From assembly GCF_002250655.1 (NCBI RefSeq), contig NZ_NOZR01000027.1, forward strand, positions 1 to 64,000: DNA of 64,000 nt. Direction: 5' to 3'. This document shows positions 51,735 to 60,200 of the stretch, piece by piece. The notes beneath the pieces were generated by a model. That model ran no database searches. It was not told the origin of the DNA and saw nothing but the letters and a program-made list of their open reading frames with translations. How positions within the stretch are numbered: the first letter of the stretch is position 1; every line of letters begins with the position of its first letter. A program made the translations under genes and the position numbers. Source of the DNA: Mycolicibacterium sphagni. GTDB taxonomy: Bacteria > Actinomycetota > Actinomycetes > Mycobacteriales > Mycobacteriaceae.

Positions 51735-52955
51735 ATGGAACCCGTCCTTTTCGCCGACGACACCTCGTTCTGGTTCGAGACATTGCGGGTGCTCGGCGCC
51801 ACCGCATACGGCGGAGCCGACATCGGCGAGGTCCTGGTTACGGCGCAGGCCATCACCGCCGGCGACTACGACGGCTGGTACGACCAGTGGCTGGCCACCG
51901 CAGATCGGATCGCGGCCGAGGCGGAGAAAGCCCAGGCCGCAGGGCATCACGTCAGTGCACGCGACGGTCTTTTGCGAGCCAGTAATTACTACCGGTCGGC
52001 CGACTTCTATCTGCACGGCAATCCCGCCGACCCGCGGATCAGCCACTCCTACACTCGGGCCCGTGAATGCTTCATCGCCGCGGCGGCCCTGATGGATCCG
52101 CCCGTCGAGCCCGTCGAGATTCCCTACGAGGGCACGGTGTTGCACGGGTACTTCTATCCAGCACACCGCGGCGACGGCGGCCCAAGGCCGACGATCCTCA
52201 TGCACAGCGGATTCGACGGCACCTGCGAAGAGATGCACTACCTGGGGGCGGCCGCGGCTCAGGAGCGTGGCTATAACGTCGTCACCTTCGACGGTCCCGG
52301 CCAGCCGGCGGCGCTGCACTTCGACGGGCTGGTGTTCCGCCCCGACTGGGAGCACGTCGTCACCCCGGTGGTGGACTGGGTGCTGCAGCGACCCGACGTC
52401 GACCCGAACAAAGTCGCATTGTTCGGTGCCTCTATGGGTGGAGAGCTGGCGCCGCGGGCGGCTGCCTTCGAGCACCGACTCGCCGCCTGCATCGCGTTCG
52501 ACGGTGTCTACGACATGGGCCTCACGGTGACGCAGCGCATGCCCGCTCCGCGAGCCGAGGTGGAGGCCGTTCTGCGGGCCGAGTCCGCGCCGGAGGTCGA
52601 CGCGATGATCGAGGACCTCATGAAGACCGACCCGAACATCCGCTGGGCTGCCACGCATGGCCAGTACGTCATGGGAGTCGACAGCCCGCGCGCGTTCTTC
52701 GCGTCCTACCTCGACTACACGCTGGCCGATGGAATCGCCGAGCAGATCACCTGCCCGACGCTGGTGTGCGAAGCGGCCACCGATATCTTCTTCGAGGGTC
52801 AACCTCAGCTGCTCTTCGACCACCTCACCTGTCCGAAGGCACTGCTGAAGTTCACCGAAGCAGAGGGCGCAGGCGCGCACTGCCAAGCCGGTGCGGGGCG
52901 TCTTGCGTTCGCTCGCATCTACGACTGGCTCGACGACACGTTAGCCGCGCGATGA
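51735..52955 (+). CDS. alpha/beta hydrolase, 2,6-dihydropseudooxynicotine hydrolase/DUF1100-like
   Basis: A 406-residue hydrolase with an N-terminal helical cap (about residues 10-120) and a C-terminal alpha/beta core. The nucleophile Ser233 lies in GASMGG, with the oxyanion region LMHSGFDGT and a C-terminal His in AGAHCQAG. This cap-plus-core layout is seen in C-C bond hydrolases such as 2,6-dihydropseudooxynicotine hydrolase. The start ATG follows AAGGAG and operator 2. Its stop overlaps the next hydrolase start (ATGA). Substrate unknown; a catabolic role in a substrate-induced operon is inferred. Confidence 0.88.
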   Translation: MEPVLFADDTSFWFETLRVLGATAYGGADIGEVLVTAQAITAGDYDGWYDQWLATADRIAAEAEKAQAAGHHVSARDGLLRASNYYRSADFYLHGNPADPRISHSYTRARECFIAAAALMDPPVEPVEIPYEGTVLHGYFYPAHRGDGGPRPTILMHSGFDGTCEEMHYLGAAAAQERGYNVVTFDGPGQPAALHFDGLVFRPDWEHVVTPVVDWVLQRPDVDPNKVALFGASMGGELAPRAAAFEHRLAACIAFDGVYDMGLTVTQRMPAPRAEVEAVLRAESAPEVDAMIEDLMKTDPNIRWAATHGQYVMGVDSPRAFFASYLDYTLADGIAEQITCPTLVCEAATDIFFEGQPQLLFDHLTCPKALLKFTEAEGAGAHCQAGAGRLAFARIYDWLDDTLAAR

Positions 52956-53992
52956 CCTCCAAGCTTGAAGCCGACCCGAGGATCGATCCCCGGATCAAGG
53001 CGGCCTTCGCCGGAATCGACCTGGGGACGGTGCGGCCCAACGTCTCCAGTCGGGACGAGCTGCTGGCGCAGGAATACACCCCGGCAGCGCTCGCCGCTCA
53101 GGACACCACCAACGCCTTGTTCGACGCCATGGACAGCGAGGACGTCGCACCATCGGCCGGATTATCTGTCCGCACTGAGACTTTCGTCTCGTCGCCGGAC
53201 GGTAACACCATCAAGATCCAGTACATCCGGCCGGACACCGACGAGACCCTGCCGTGCGTCTACTACATCCACGGCGGACGGATGCAGTTCAGCTCCTGCT
53301 ACCTCGGCAACTACAAGACCTGGGGGCGGATGATCGCCGCCCGCGGCGTCGCGGTGGCCATGGTCGACTTCCGTAACTCGGTGCACCCGTCCTCGGCGCC
53401 AGAGGTAGCACCGTTTCCCGCGGGCTTGAACGACTGCGTCTCCGGCCTCAAGTGGGTGCACGCCAATGCAAACTCGCTCGGCATCGACCCGGATCGCATC
53501 ATCGTGGCCGGCGAAAGTGGCGGCGGGAACCTGAGTTTGGCGCTTGGAATGGCACTCAAGCGGGATGGTCAGCTCGACTTGATCACCGGGCTGTACGCGA
53601 TGTGTCCATTCATCGCGGGTCAGTGGCCGCTGCCGCAGAACCCCTCCTCGACGGAGAACGAAGGCATCTTCATCTTCGTGCAGGAGAACCGCAGCACCAT
53701 GGCCTACGGCATCGACGCCTTCAATCAGCGCAACCCGCTCGCCTGGCCCGGCATGGCCACCATCGACGACGTGCGTGGCCTTCCGCCGGTGGTCATCAGC
53801 GTCAATGAGTGTGATCCCCTGCGAGACGAGGGAATCGGCTTCTACCGGCTGCTCCTCGAAAGCGGCGTCGCCGCGCGCGGTCGCCAGGTCATGGGCACTG
53901 TGCACGCCACCGAAATCCTGCCGGTCATCTGTCCCGACGTCAGCCGCAGCACCGCCGCCGATATCGCCGACTTCGCGAAGGGTCTGTCATGA
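52952..53992 (+). CDS. HSL-family alpha/beta hydrolase (esterase)
   Basis: A 346-residue hydrolase of the hormone-sensitive lipase (bacterial HSL) group. The family oxyanion motif HGG is in YYIHGGRMQF, and the nucleophile Ser189 is in the GESGGG elbow. The acid and His are expected in the NECDPLRDEG and GTVHATE segments, and the His is visible there. The usual HGGG is shortened to HGGR here. It is coupled to the gene before by ATGA overlap and to the gene after by another ATGA overlap, so all three are one operon. Such enzymes often hydrolyse small carboxylic esters; the real substrate is unknown. Confidence 0.88.
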   Translation: MTSKLEADPRIDPRIKAAFAGIDLGTVRPNVSSRDELLAQEYTPAALAAQDTTNALFDAMDSEDVAPSAGLSVRTETFVSSPDGNTIKIQYIRPDTDETLPCVYYIHGGRMQFSSCYLGNYKTWGRMIAARGVAVAMVDFRNSVHPSSAPEVAPFPAGLNDCVSGLKWVHANANSLGIDPDRIIVAGESGGGNLSLALGMALKRDGQLDLITGLYAMCPFIAGQWPLPQNPSSTENEGIFIFVQENRSTMAYGIDAFNQRNPLAWPGMATIDDVRGLPPVVISVNECDPLRDEGIGFYRLLLESGVAARGRQVMGTVHATEILPVICPDVSRSTAADIADFAKGLS

Positions 53993-55269
53993 CAACTTCA
54001 CTGCCACAAGCCGCCCCAGAGGAGCTCGGATTCGATCCGCAGCGCCTGGACCGTCTCGACGGGGCGATGCAGGCCGAAATCGACGCCGGCCACTACGCCG
54101 GGATCAGCGTCATGATCGCTCGCCACGGCCAGCTCGTGAAGGCTAACCGCTACGGCTATCAGTCGCTGGAAACCCGTGCGCCACTGCGGGAAGACGCGAT
54201 CTTTCGCATCGCGTCCATGACCAAGCCGATCATCGCCGTGGCCATGATGCTCCTCTACGAAGAGGGCCGCTGGCAGCTCGACGATCCTGTCACCAGGTTC
54301 ATCCCCGAGTTCGCGGACCTGAAGGTGCTGCAAGGTGGAAATCTGGTGCCGCTGGACCGGCCCATGACAATGCGCCACCTGATGGCCACCTGCGCAGGAT
54401 TCGCCTTTCTCGTCCCGATGGGCAGCACCAACCCGAAGGTCGACGAAATGTATGCGCAGGCAGGTCTTTTCAGCGGCACCAACGAAGACTTCATCGCCAA
54501 GATCGCCAAACTCCCGCTGGAGGCGCAACCCGGCACCCTGTTCCGGTACGGACTCCAACAAGAGGTGCAGGGCGTCATCATCCAGCGGATCGCCGGTGAG
54601 CCGCTCGACGTTTTCCTGCAGCGCCGGATCTTCGCGCCGTTGCGCATGACAGACACCGGATTTGGGGTCGCACCCGAACAGCGCGACCGCATCGCGCCCC
54701 GGTACGCGCTCGACGACAACCTCGAACTCCACCTCGCTGACGATCAGTCGCCGTTCCCGGTGCTGGCCGGCACCCCGGCGGGGGAGAAGCCGAAGTATCT
54801 GTTGTCGATCGCAGGGCTGTACTCGACCGCGCAGGACTACCTGCGGTTTGCGCAGATGCTCGCCAACCGCGGAATGCTCGACGGCGCAGGGATTTTGGCG
54901 CCATCGTCGGTTGCGCTGATGACGAGCAACCTGCTACCCGACGGTGTGCCGCTGCGCTTCTTGCAACCCTTCACCGGCGTCGGCTACGGCATGGGTGTCG
55001 GCATCGTGCTCGACCCCGCGCACGCCGACTTCAACGGCGGGGCGATCGGTGCTGGTACCTACTACTGGGGCGGCGTCCACGGCACCTGGTTCTGGGTCGA
55101 CCCCACCAACGACGTTGTCGTCGTCGGAATGGTCCAGCAGGTCGACGCCGGCAACGCGATGACGGGGCGGCCCTACCCGGTCCCCGACATCCGCGGAATA
55201 ACGCGATCCGTCACCTACGGGGCGCTGACCGAGCCGACGCGCTCTAGTAGCGCGGAGCGTTGCGCCTGA
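53989..55269 (+). CDS. serine hydrolase, beta-lactamase class C/EstB family
   Basis: A 426-residue penicillin-binding-protein-like serine hydrolase. The catalytic SxxK is SMTK (Ser76, Lys79). Tyr187 lies in FRYGLQQEV where class C enzymes have YxN; here it reads YGL, so the Asn is missing. The third element is WGGVHG near residue 365. These changes fit an esterase (EstB-type), not a true beta-lactamase. No signal peptide is visible, so it is cytoplasmic, unlike resistance enzymes. It is the last gene of the three-hydrolase operon and overlaps the convergent DoxX gene by 26 bases. Confidence 0.9.
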   Translation: MTTSLPQAAPEELGFDPQRLDRLDGAMQAEIDAGHYAGISVMIARHGQLVKANRYGYQSLETRAPLREDAIFRIASMTKPIIAVAMMLLYEEGRWQLDDPVTRFIPEFADLKVLQGGNLVPLDRPMTMRHLMATCAGFAFLVPMGSTNPKVDEMYAQAGLFSGTNEDFIAKIAKLPLEAQPGTLFRYGLQQEVQGVIIQRIAGEPLDVFLQRRIFAPLRMTDTGFGVAPEQRDRIAPRYALDDNLELHLADDQSPFPVLAGTPAGEKPKYLLSIAGLYSTAQDYLRFAQMLANRGMLDGAGILAPSSVALMTSNLLPDGVPLRFLQPFTGVGYGMGVGIVLDPAHADFNGGAIGAGTYYWGGVHGTWFWVDPTNDVVVVGMVQQVDAGNAMTGRPYPVPDIRGITRSVTYGALTEPTRSSSAERCA

Positions 55270-55654
55270 TCGCCAACGCCTGCGTGATCATCGGCACCTG
55301 CAGCGGCAACCGCGCCAGGGCCACCAGCTTCATGGGCAACGGCTTGTCCCGCCACAGGCGGACCATGTTGACGTTGGCCGGGAACACCGCCAAGAACAAC
55401 GCGATCGCGAACGCCGCGCCGGCGCGGCGTGTCCGCGGCACCAGCAGCATGGCGCCGATGCCGACTTCGGCAACCCCCGAGGCGTAGGTGTAGAACCGCG
55501 CATCGCCGGGCAACTCGGCGGGCACGATGTCATCGAACGGCTTGGGGGCCACAAAGTGGCCGATGCCGATGCCAATGAGCATCGCGGCGGTTCGGTAGGC
55601 GGGCAGCTGGCTGGCGCTGCGTTGGGGTTCGAGTTCGGTAGTCGTCGTCGGCAT
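55244..55654 (-). CDS. DoxX-family membrane protein
   Basis: A 136-residue protein with four hydrophobic segments and the DoxX-family pattern IGIGIGHFVAPKPFDDIVP, then EVGIGAMLLVPRTRRAGA and FPANVNMVRLWRD. In mycobacteria some DoxX proteins (DoxX/SseA/SodA complex) act in redox defence, but this divergent member has no established role. ATG at 55654 fits the family start; the frame is open far upstream but antisense to the channel gene. It is divergent from the potassium channel gene (63 bases) and its end overlaps the esterase gene. Confidence 0.85.
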   Translation of the reverse strand: MPTTTTELEPQRSASQLPAYRTAAMLIGIGIGHFVAPKPFDDIVPAELPGDARFYTYASGVAEVGIGAMLLVPRTRRAGAAFAIALFLAVFPANVNMVRLWRDKPLPMKLVALARLPLQVPMITQALAIRRNAPRY

Positions 55655-55717
55655 AGGTACATAATGCTGGAGTGGTGGCACCCGGTGCGAGAGGGTTGGG
55701 CACGATGACGGAGTCGC

Positions 55718-56791
55718 GTGGCCAAGGGTAGGTTGCGGCGCAGGCTCGAGGCGATCGACGAGAACCTGGCAGCCAAGCCCGACAGTGCGCTTGTCGACTA
55801 TCTGCACATCCCCGACAAGTTCGTCAGCCCGGGCCGACGCATCGCTCGTCGACTGTTCTACGCGCTGACGGCACTGTTCGCCGCGGTCGTCATCGTGTAC
55901 CTCGACCGCGACGGCTACCGAGATGTCCGCGGCGAGTCCATGACCTTCCTGGACTGCCTGTACTACGCCACGGTGTCGCTGTCGACCACCGGCTACGGCG
56001 ACATCACGCCCTTCACCGAGAACGCGCGGCTGGTGAACGTCCTCGTGATCACCCCGCTGCGGGTGGCGTTCCTGATCGTGTTGGTCGGTACCACCGTCGA
56101 AACCCTGACCACGGCGTCGCGGCAGGCTCTCAAGATTCAGCGTTGGAGGAACAGCGTGCGCAACCACACCGTCGTCATCGGGTACGGGACGAAGGGCAGA
56201 ACGGCGGTCGCCGCGATGGTCGGTGACGGAGCCGCCCCCGCCGACATCGTCGTCGTCGACACCGACCAGGCCTCGCTGGACCGGGCCAACGCGGCCGGGC
56301 TCGTCACTGTCAAAGGCGACGCCAACAAGTCCGATGTGCTGCGGCTGGCCGGCGCCCAGCACGCCAACTCCATCATCGTGGCCACCAACAGCGACCCGAC
56401 TGCGGTGCTGGTTACCCTGACCGCCCGGGAGCTCGCCCCGAAGGCCAAGATCATCGCCTCGGTACGAGAGGCCGAGAACCAGCATCTCCTGCGCCAGTCA
56501 GGCGCCGACTCGGTGGTGGTGTCCTCGGAGACCGCCGGCCGCTTGCTCGGCATCGCCACCAGCGCGCCGAGCGTGGTCGAGATGATCGAAGACCTGTTGA
56601 CTCCGGACGCCGGGTTCGCGATCGCCGAGCGCGAGGTCGAGCACAAGGAGGTCGGGGGCTCCCCGCGGCATCTGCCCGACATCGTGCTGGGAGTGATGCG
56701 GGACGGGAAGCTGTTGCGTGTCGACGACCCGGTGGTCGACGCGCTCGAAACCACCGACCGGTTGCTCTACGTCCGCACCGCCGGAGACTGA
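55718..56791 (+). CDS. two-TM potassium channel with RCK/TrkA-N domain (Rv3200c family)
   Basis: A 357-residue channel protein. A basic N-terminus is followed by the first membrane helix (about 45-62), a pore helix with the selectivity filter STTGYGD at 89-95, and the second helix (about 105-128). A cytoplasmic RCK domain follows, with the nucleotide-binding Rossmann segment VVIGYGTKGRTAVAAM near 150 and a TrkA-C-like tail (LRVDDPVVDALETTDRLLYV). K+ transport gated by NAD(H) or ligand binding is the family role. GTG start 55718. nudC begins five bases after its stop, so the two are cotranscribed. Corresponds to Rv3200c. Confidence 0.93.
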   Translation: MAKGRLRRRLEAIDENLAAKPDSALVDYLHIPDKFVSPGRRIARRLFYALTALFAAVVIVYLDRDGYRDVRGESMTFLDCLYYATVSLSTTGYGDITPFTENARLVNVLVITPLRVAFLIVLVGTTVETLTTASRQALKIQRWRNSVRNHTVVIGYGTKGRTAVAAMVGDGAAPADIVVVDTDQASLDRANAAGLVTVKGDANKSDVLRLAGAQHANSIIVATNSDPTAVLVTLTARELAPKAKIIASVREAENQHLLRQSGADSVVVSSETAGRLLGIATSAPSVVEMIEDLLTPDAGFAIAEREVEHKEVGGSPRHLPDIVLGVMRDGKLLRVDDPVVDALETTDRLLYVRTAGD

Positions 56792-56796
56792 GCGCA

Positions 56797-57714
56797 GTGA
56801 CTTTCCGACTGCGCAACGTGCCGCTGCTCTCGCGCGTGGGAGCCGACCGTGCCGACCATGTGCGCACCGACATCGACGCGGCGATCGAAGGCTGGTCTGA
56901 GGCCGCCGTGCTGCGGATCGACAACCGCAACCAGGTGATGGTCGCCGACGGCCGCGTGCTGCTGGGTGCGGCGGCCAAGCTGGGAGACAAGCCACCGGCG
57001 GACGCGGTGTTCCTGGGCCGCCTGCAGGACGGCAGGCACGTGTGGGGTGCACGCGCCGCGCTGGAAGCCGCCGACAACGGCGAGGGCGAGGTGGCCGACC
57101 TGCGCCGCGGCGGTCAGACGCTGGATGACGTCAGCGCCCAGCTGGTGGCCTCGGCCCTGGCACTCCTGAACTGGCACGAGCACGCCCGGTACAGCGCGGT
57201 CGACGGTTCCCCGACCAGAGCTGTCAAAGCCGGCTGGTCGCGGGTGAATCCGCTGACCGGTCACGAGGAGTTTCCCCGCATCGACCCGGCCATCATCGTG
57301 CTGGTGCACGACGGACACGACCGCGCGGTGCTGGCCCGCCAGACCATGTGGCCGCAGCGACTGTTCTCGCTGGTCGCCGGGTTCGTAGAGGCGGGGGAGT
57401 CGTTCGAGTCGTGCGTGGTACGCGAGGTCGCGGAGGAGATCGGCTTGGCGGTCAGCGACGTCGAGTATCTGGGCAGCCAGCCGTGGCCGTTCCCGCGGTC
57501 ATTGATGGTGGGTTTTCACGCCATCGGCGATCCCGAGCAGGAATTCATCTTTCACGACGGCGAGATCGCCGAGGCGGCGTGGTTCACTCGCGCCGAAGTT
57601 CGTGAGGCGCTCGGCCACGGCGATTGGAGCAGCGATTCGTCGTCGCGGCTGCTGTTGCCCGGTTCGATCTCGATCGCCCGGGAGATCATCGAATCCTGGG
57701 CCGCGCAGGACTAA
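56797..57714 (+). CDS. nudC: NADH pyrophosphatase/RNA deNADing Nudix hydrolase NudC (zinc-ribbon cysteines absent)
   Basis: A 305-residue NudC-type hydrolase that cleaves NADH to NMNH and AMP and can remove NAD caps from RNA. The Nudix box starts at Gly195 (GFVEAGESFESCVVREVAEEIGL) and is complete; the NudC marker SQPWPFPRSLM follows. In E. coli NudC four cysteines make a zinc ribbon before the box. Here the corresponding segment (HARYSAVDGSPTRAVKAG to HEEFPRIDP) has none; the only cysteine in the protein is in the Nudix box. The fold must be held without zinc. GTG 56797. Corresponds to Rv3199c. Confidence 0.93.
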   Translation: MTFRLRNVPLLSRVGADRADHVRTDIDAAIEGWSEAAVLRIDNRNQVMVADGRVLLGAAAKLGDKPPADAVFLGRLQDGRHVWGARAALEAADNGEGEVADLRRGGQTLDDVSAQLVASALALLNWHEHARYSAVDGSPTRAVKAGWSRVNPLTGHEEFPRIDPAIIVLVHDGHDRAVLARQTMWPQRLFSLVAGFVEAGESFESCVVREVAEEIGLAVSDVEYLGSQPWPFPRSLMVGFHAIGDPEQEFIFHDGEIAEAAWFTRAEVREALGHGDWSSDSSSRLLLPGSISIAREIIESWAAQD

Positions 57715-57719
57715 CTGCG

Positions 57720-57971
57720 CTAAGACGCGAGCTTGGCCTGTACCTCTTTGAGGCTGGGGTTGGTCAGCGCGCTGCCGTCGGCGAACTTCACCGTGGGGAC
57801 GGTCTGGTTGCCGCTGTTCACCGACATCACGAACTGGGCGGCGGCCGGGTCGTGCTCGATGTCGACCTCGGCGAAGGTGATGCCCGCCGATTTCAGCGCG
57901 GTCTTCAGTCGCTTGCAGTAACCACACCAGACGGTGCTGTACATCGTGAGCTGGGGATCACTGGCACTCAT
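57720..57971 (-). CDS. mrx1: mycoredoxin Mrx1 (glutaredoxin-like, mycothiol-dependent)
   Basis: An 83-residue glutaredoxin-fold oxidoreductase with the CGYC active site (C16, C19) and the cis-Pro segment TVPTVKF. Mycoredoxin-1 (Rv3198A) reduces mycothiol-mixed disulphides on proteins using mycothiol. The GNQTVPTV and GSALTNPSL segments match the actinobacterial family. Start ATG is clear. It is convergent with nudC and divergent from uvrD2, with 92 bases to the proposed uvrD2 start. It works with the same redox stress network as SigH/RshA found elsewhere in the window. Confidence 0.95.
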   Translation of the reverse strand: MSASDPQLTMYSTVWCGYCKRLKTALKSAGITFAEVDIEHDPAAAQFVMSVNSGNQTVPTVKFADGSALTNPSLKEVQAKLAS

Positions 57972-58063
57972 AAGTCCAACAACCTAGCCGACACCACGTT
58001 CATGCCCGCAACCGGCGCGGCGCGCAGCGCGAAATGTCGTCACCCCCTGCCAAGATGGAGCCC

Positions 58064-60199
58064 ATGCCGGTGACCGTCGACCATCTGACCGGCCTTGACG
58101 ACGAACAGCGCGAAGCCGTGCTGGCCGCGCGCGGGCCGCTATGTGTGCTGGCCGGCGCCGGCACCGGCAAGACCCGCACGATCACTCACCGCATCGCCCA
58201 TCTGGTGGCCAACGGCCACGTCGCCGCCGGCCAGGTGCTGGCCGTGACGTTCACCTCCCGCGCCGCCGGCGAGATGCGGTCCCGTCTGCGCGCCATGGAC
58301 GCGCAGGGCACCGGTACCCCGGTCGGCTCGGTACAGGCGCTGACCTTCCACGCCGCGGCGCGGCGCCAGCTGCAGTACTTCTGGCCGCGAGTGGTCGGCG
58401 ACACCGGCTGGCAGCTGCTGGACACCAAGTTTTCCGTCGTCGCGCAGGCCGCCAGCCGCAGCCGGCTGCAGGTCAGCACCGACGATGTCCGCGACCTGGC
58501 CGGCGAAATCGAATGGGCCAAGGCCTCGTTGATCAGCCCCGAGGGGTACGGGGCGGCGGTCGCCAAAATTCAGCGCGATATCCCGTTGGACGCCGAAAAG
58601 GTCGCCACCGTCTACGCCGCCTACGAGAAACTCAAGGCCAACCGCGACGGCATCGCGTTGCTGGATTTCGACGACCTGCTGCTGCACACCGCCGGGGCGA
58701 TCGAGAACGACACCGCGGTGGCCGCTGAATTCCGGGACCGTTACCGGTGTTTCGTCGTCGACGAATATCAGGACGTGACCCCGTTGCAGCAGCGGGTGCT
58801 GGACGCGTGGCTGGGCAACCGCGACGACCTGACCGTTGTCGGCGATGCCAACCAGACCATCTACTCGTTCACCGGCGCCTCGCCGCGCTACCTGCTGGAC
58901 TTCTCCCGGCAGTTCCCCGATGCGACGGTGGTGCGCCTGGAACGCGACTACCGCTCCACTCCGCAGGTGGTGTCACTGGCCAACCGGGTGATCGCCGCGG
59001 CGCGCGGCCGCGTCGCCGGCAGCAAGCTGCACCTGATCGGTCAGCGTGAGCCCGGCCCGTCGCCGACATTCCACGAACATCCCGACGAGGTCGCCGAGGC
59101 CACGGCCGTCGCCCGCTCGATCAAGCGGCTGGTCGAATCCGGAACGGCCCCAGCCGAAATCGCGGTGCTCTATCGCATCAACGCCCAGTCCGAGGCCTAT
59201 GAAGAGGCGCTGACCGAGGCCGGCATCCCGTTCCAGGTGCGCGGCGGGGAGGGGTTCTTCAGCCGCCAAGAGATCCGCCAGTCACTGGTCGCGTTACAAC
59301 GCGCCGCGGAACGTTCCGGCGGGCAGGAGCGAAGCGACTCGGGGCAGGATAGGGGCGCCGAGGGGTCCTTGCCCGAGATCGTGCGTGCCGTCCTGGAACC
59401 GCTCGGCCTGACCGCCGAACCGCCGGCCGGCACCAAGGCCAGGGAACGCTGGGAGGCGTTGACCGCGCTCGCTGAGCTGGTCGACGACGAGGTCGCCGCC
59501 CGCCCGGAGCTCGAATTTCCGGCGCTGATGGCTGAATTGCGGATGCGTGCCGACGCTCGGCACGCGCCGGTGGTGCAGGGTGTGACGCTGGCGTCGCTAC
59601 ACGCTGCGAAGGGGCTGGAGTGGGACGCGGTGTTCCTCGTCGGCGTGGCCGACGGCACACTGCCGATCTCGCATGCGCTGGCGCACGGGCCCGACAGTGA
59701 GGCGGTCGAGGAGGAGCGGCGACTTCTGTACGTCGGAATCACCCGGGCCCGAATACATTTGGAGCTCAGCTGGGCGCTGGCCCGCACCCCGGGGGGCCGG
59801 CAGGGCCGACGTCCGTCGCGGTTCCTGAACGGCATCGCGCCACAGACCCAGGCTGAGCCGTCGCCGAGCAAGCCGCGCAGGCAGAAGGGCGCCACGCCGC
59901 GCTGCCGGGTCTGCAACGCGGTGCTGGCGACTGCACCATCAATCATGTTGCGCCGCTGCGAAACCTGCTCGGTCGACGTCGACGACGAACTGCTGGCCCA
60001 GCTCAAGGACTGGCGGCTGCGCGTTGCCAAGGAACTGAAAGTTCCTGCCTACGTGGTCTTCACCGACAACACGCTGATCGCGATCGCCGAGTCGCTACCT
60101 GCCGACGACGCGGCGCTGGTGGCGATCCCCGGCATCGGGGCGCGCAAACTCGAGCAGTTCGGCCCCGACGTGCTCGATTTGGTGCGGTCCCGCCAATAA
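58064..60199 (+). CDS. uvrD2: DNA helicase UvrD2 (SF1A with HRDC domain)
   Basis: A 711-residue UvrD-like helicase, essential in M. tuberculosis. Motif I is AGAGTGKTRT (near residue 29), motif II VVDEYQD, motif III GDANQTIYSFTGA, motif V TLASLHAAKGLEWDAV and motif VI LYVGITRAR. The C-terminus has a tetracysteine pair (CRVCN and CETC) that links to an HRDC domain (LLAQLKDWRLRVAKE to GIGARKLEQ), both UvrD2 marks. Between motifs IV and V is a local insertion (ERSGGQERSDSGQDRGAEG, about residues 415-435) encoded by repeat-like DNA. ATG 58064 gives a family-like N-terminus; 58034 and 58055 are alternatives. Rv3198c. Confidence 0.94.
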   Translation: MPVTVDHLTGLDDEQREAVLAARGPLCVLAGAGTGKTRTITHRIAHLVANGHVAAGQVLAVTFTSRAAGEMRSRLRAMDAQGTGTPVGSVQALTFHAAARRQLQYFWPRVVGDTGWQLLDTKFSVVAQAASRSRLQVSTDDVRDLAGEIEWAKASLISPEGYGAAVAKIQRDIPLDAEKVATVYAAYEKLKANRDGIALLDFDDLLLHTAGAIENDTAVAAEFRDRYRCFVVDEYQDVTPLQQRVLDAWLGNRDDLTVVGDANQTIYSFTGASPRYLLDFSRQFPDATVVRLERDYRSTPQVVSLANRVIAAARGRVAGSKLHLIGQREPGPSPTFHEHPDEVAEATAVARSIKRLVESGTAPAEIAVLYRINAQSEAYEEALTEAGIPFQVRGGEGFFSRQEIRQSLVALQRAAERSGGQERSDSGQDRGAEGSLPEIVRAVLEPLGLTAEPPAGTKARERWEALTALAELVDDEVAARPELEFPALMAELRMRADARHAPVVQGVTLASLHAAKGLEWDAVFLVGVADGTLPISHALAHGPDSEAVEEERRLLYVGITRARIHLELSWALARTPGGRQGRRPSRFLNGIAPQTQAEPSPSKPRRQKGATPRCRVCNAVLATAPSIMLRRCETCSVDVDDELLAQLKDWRLRVAKELKVPAYVVFTDNTLIAIAESLPADDAALVAIPGIGARKLEQFGPDVLDLVRSRQ
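59316..59344 (+). repeat. dispersed small repeat inside uvrD2 (in-frame)
   Basis: Reads CCGGCGGGCAGGAGCGAAGC followed by GACTCGGGG, matching 25 of 29 positions of the copy in the lipid kinase gene (28851-28879, opposite strand). It lies exactly in the local insertion of UvrD2, in frame, between conserved helicase motifs. Confidence 0.6.
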
Positions 60200-60200
60200 G

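Noticed and set aside
53989..55269. Class C beta-lactamase resistance gene
   Set aside because: SxxK is present but YxN is replaced by YGL and there is no signal peptide; an EstB-type esterase in a catabolic-looking operon is more likely.
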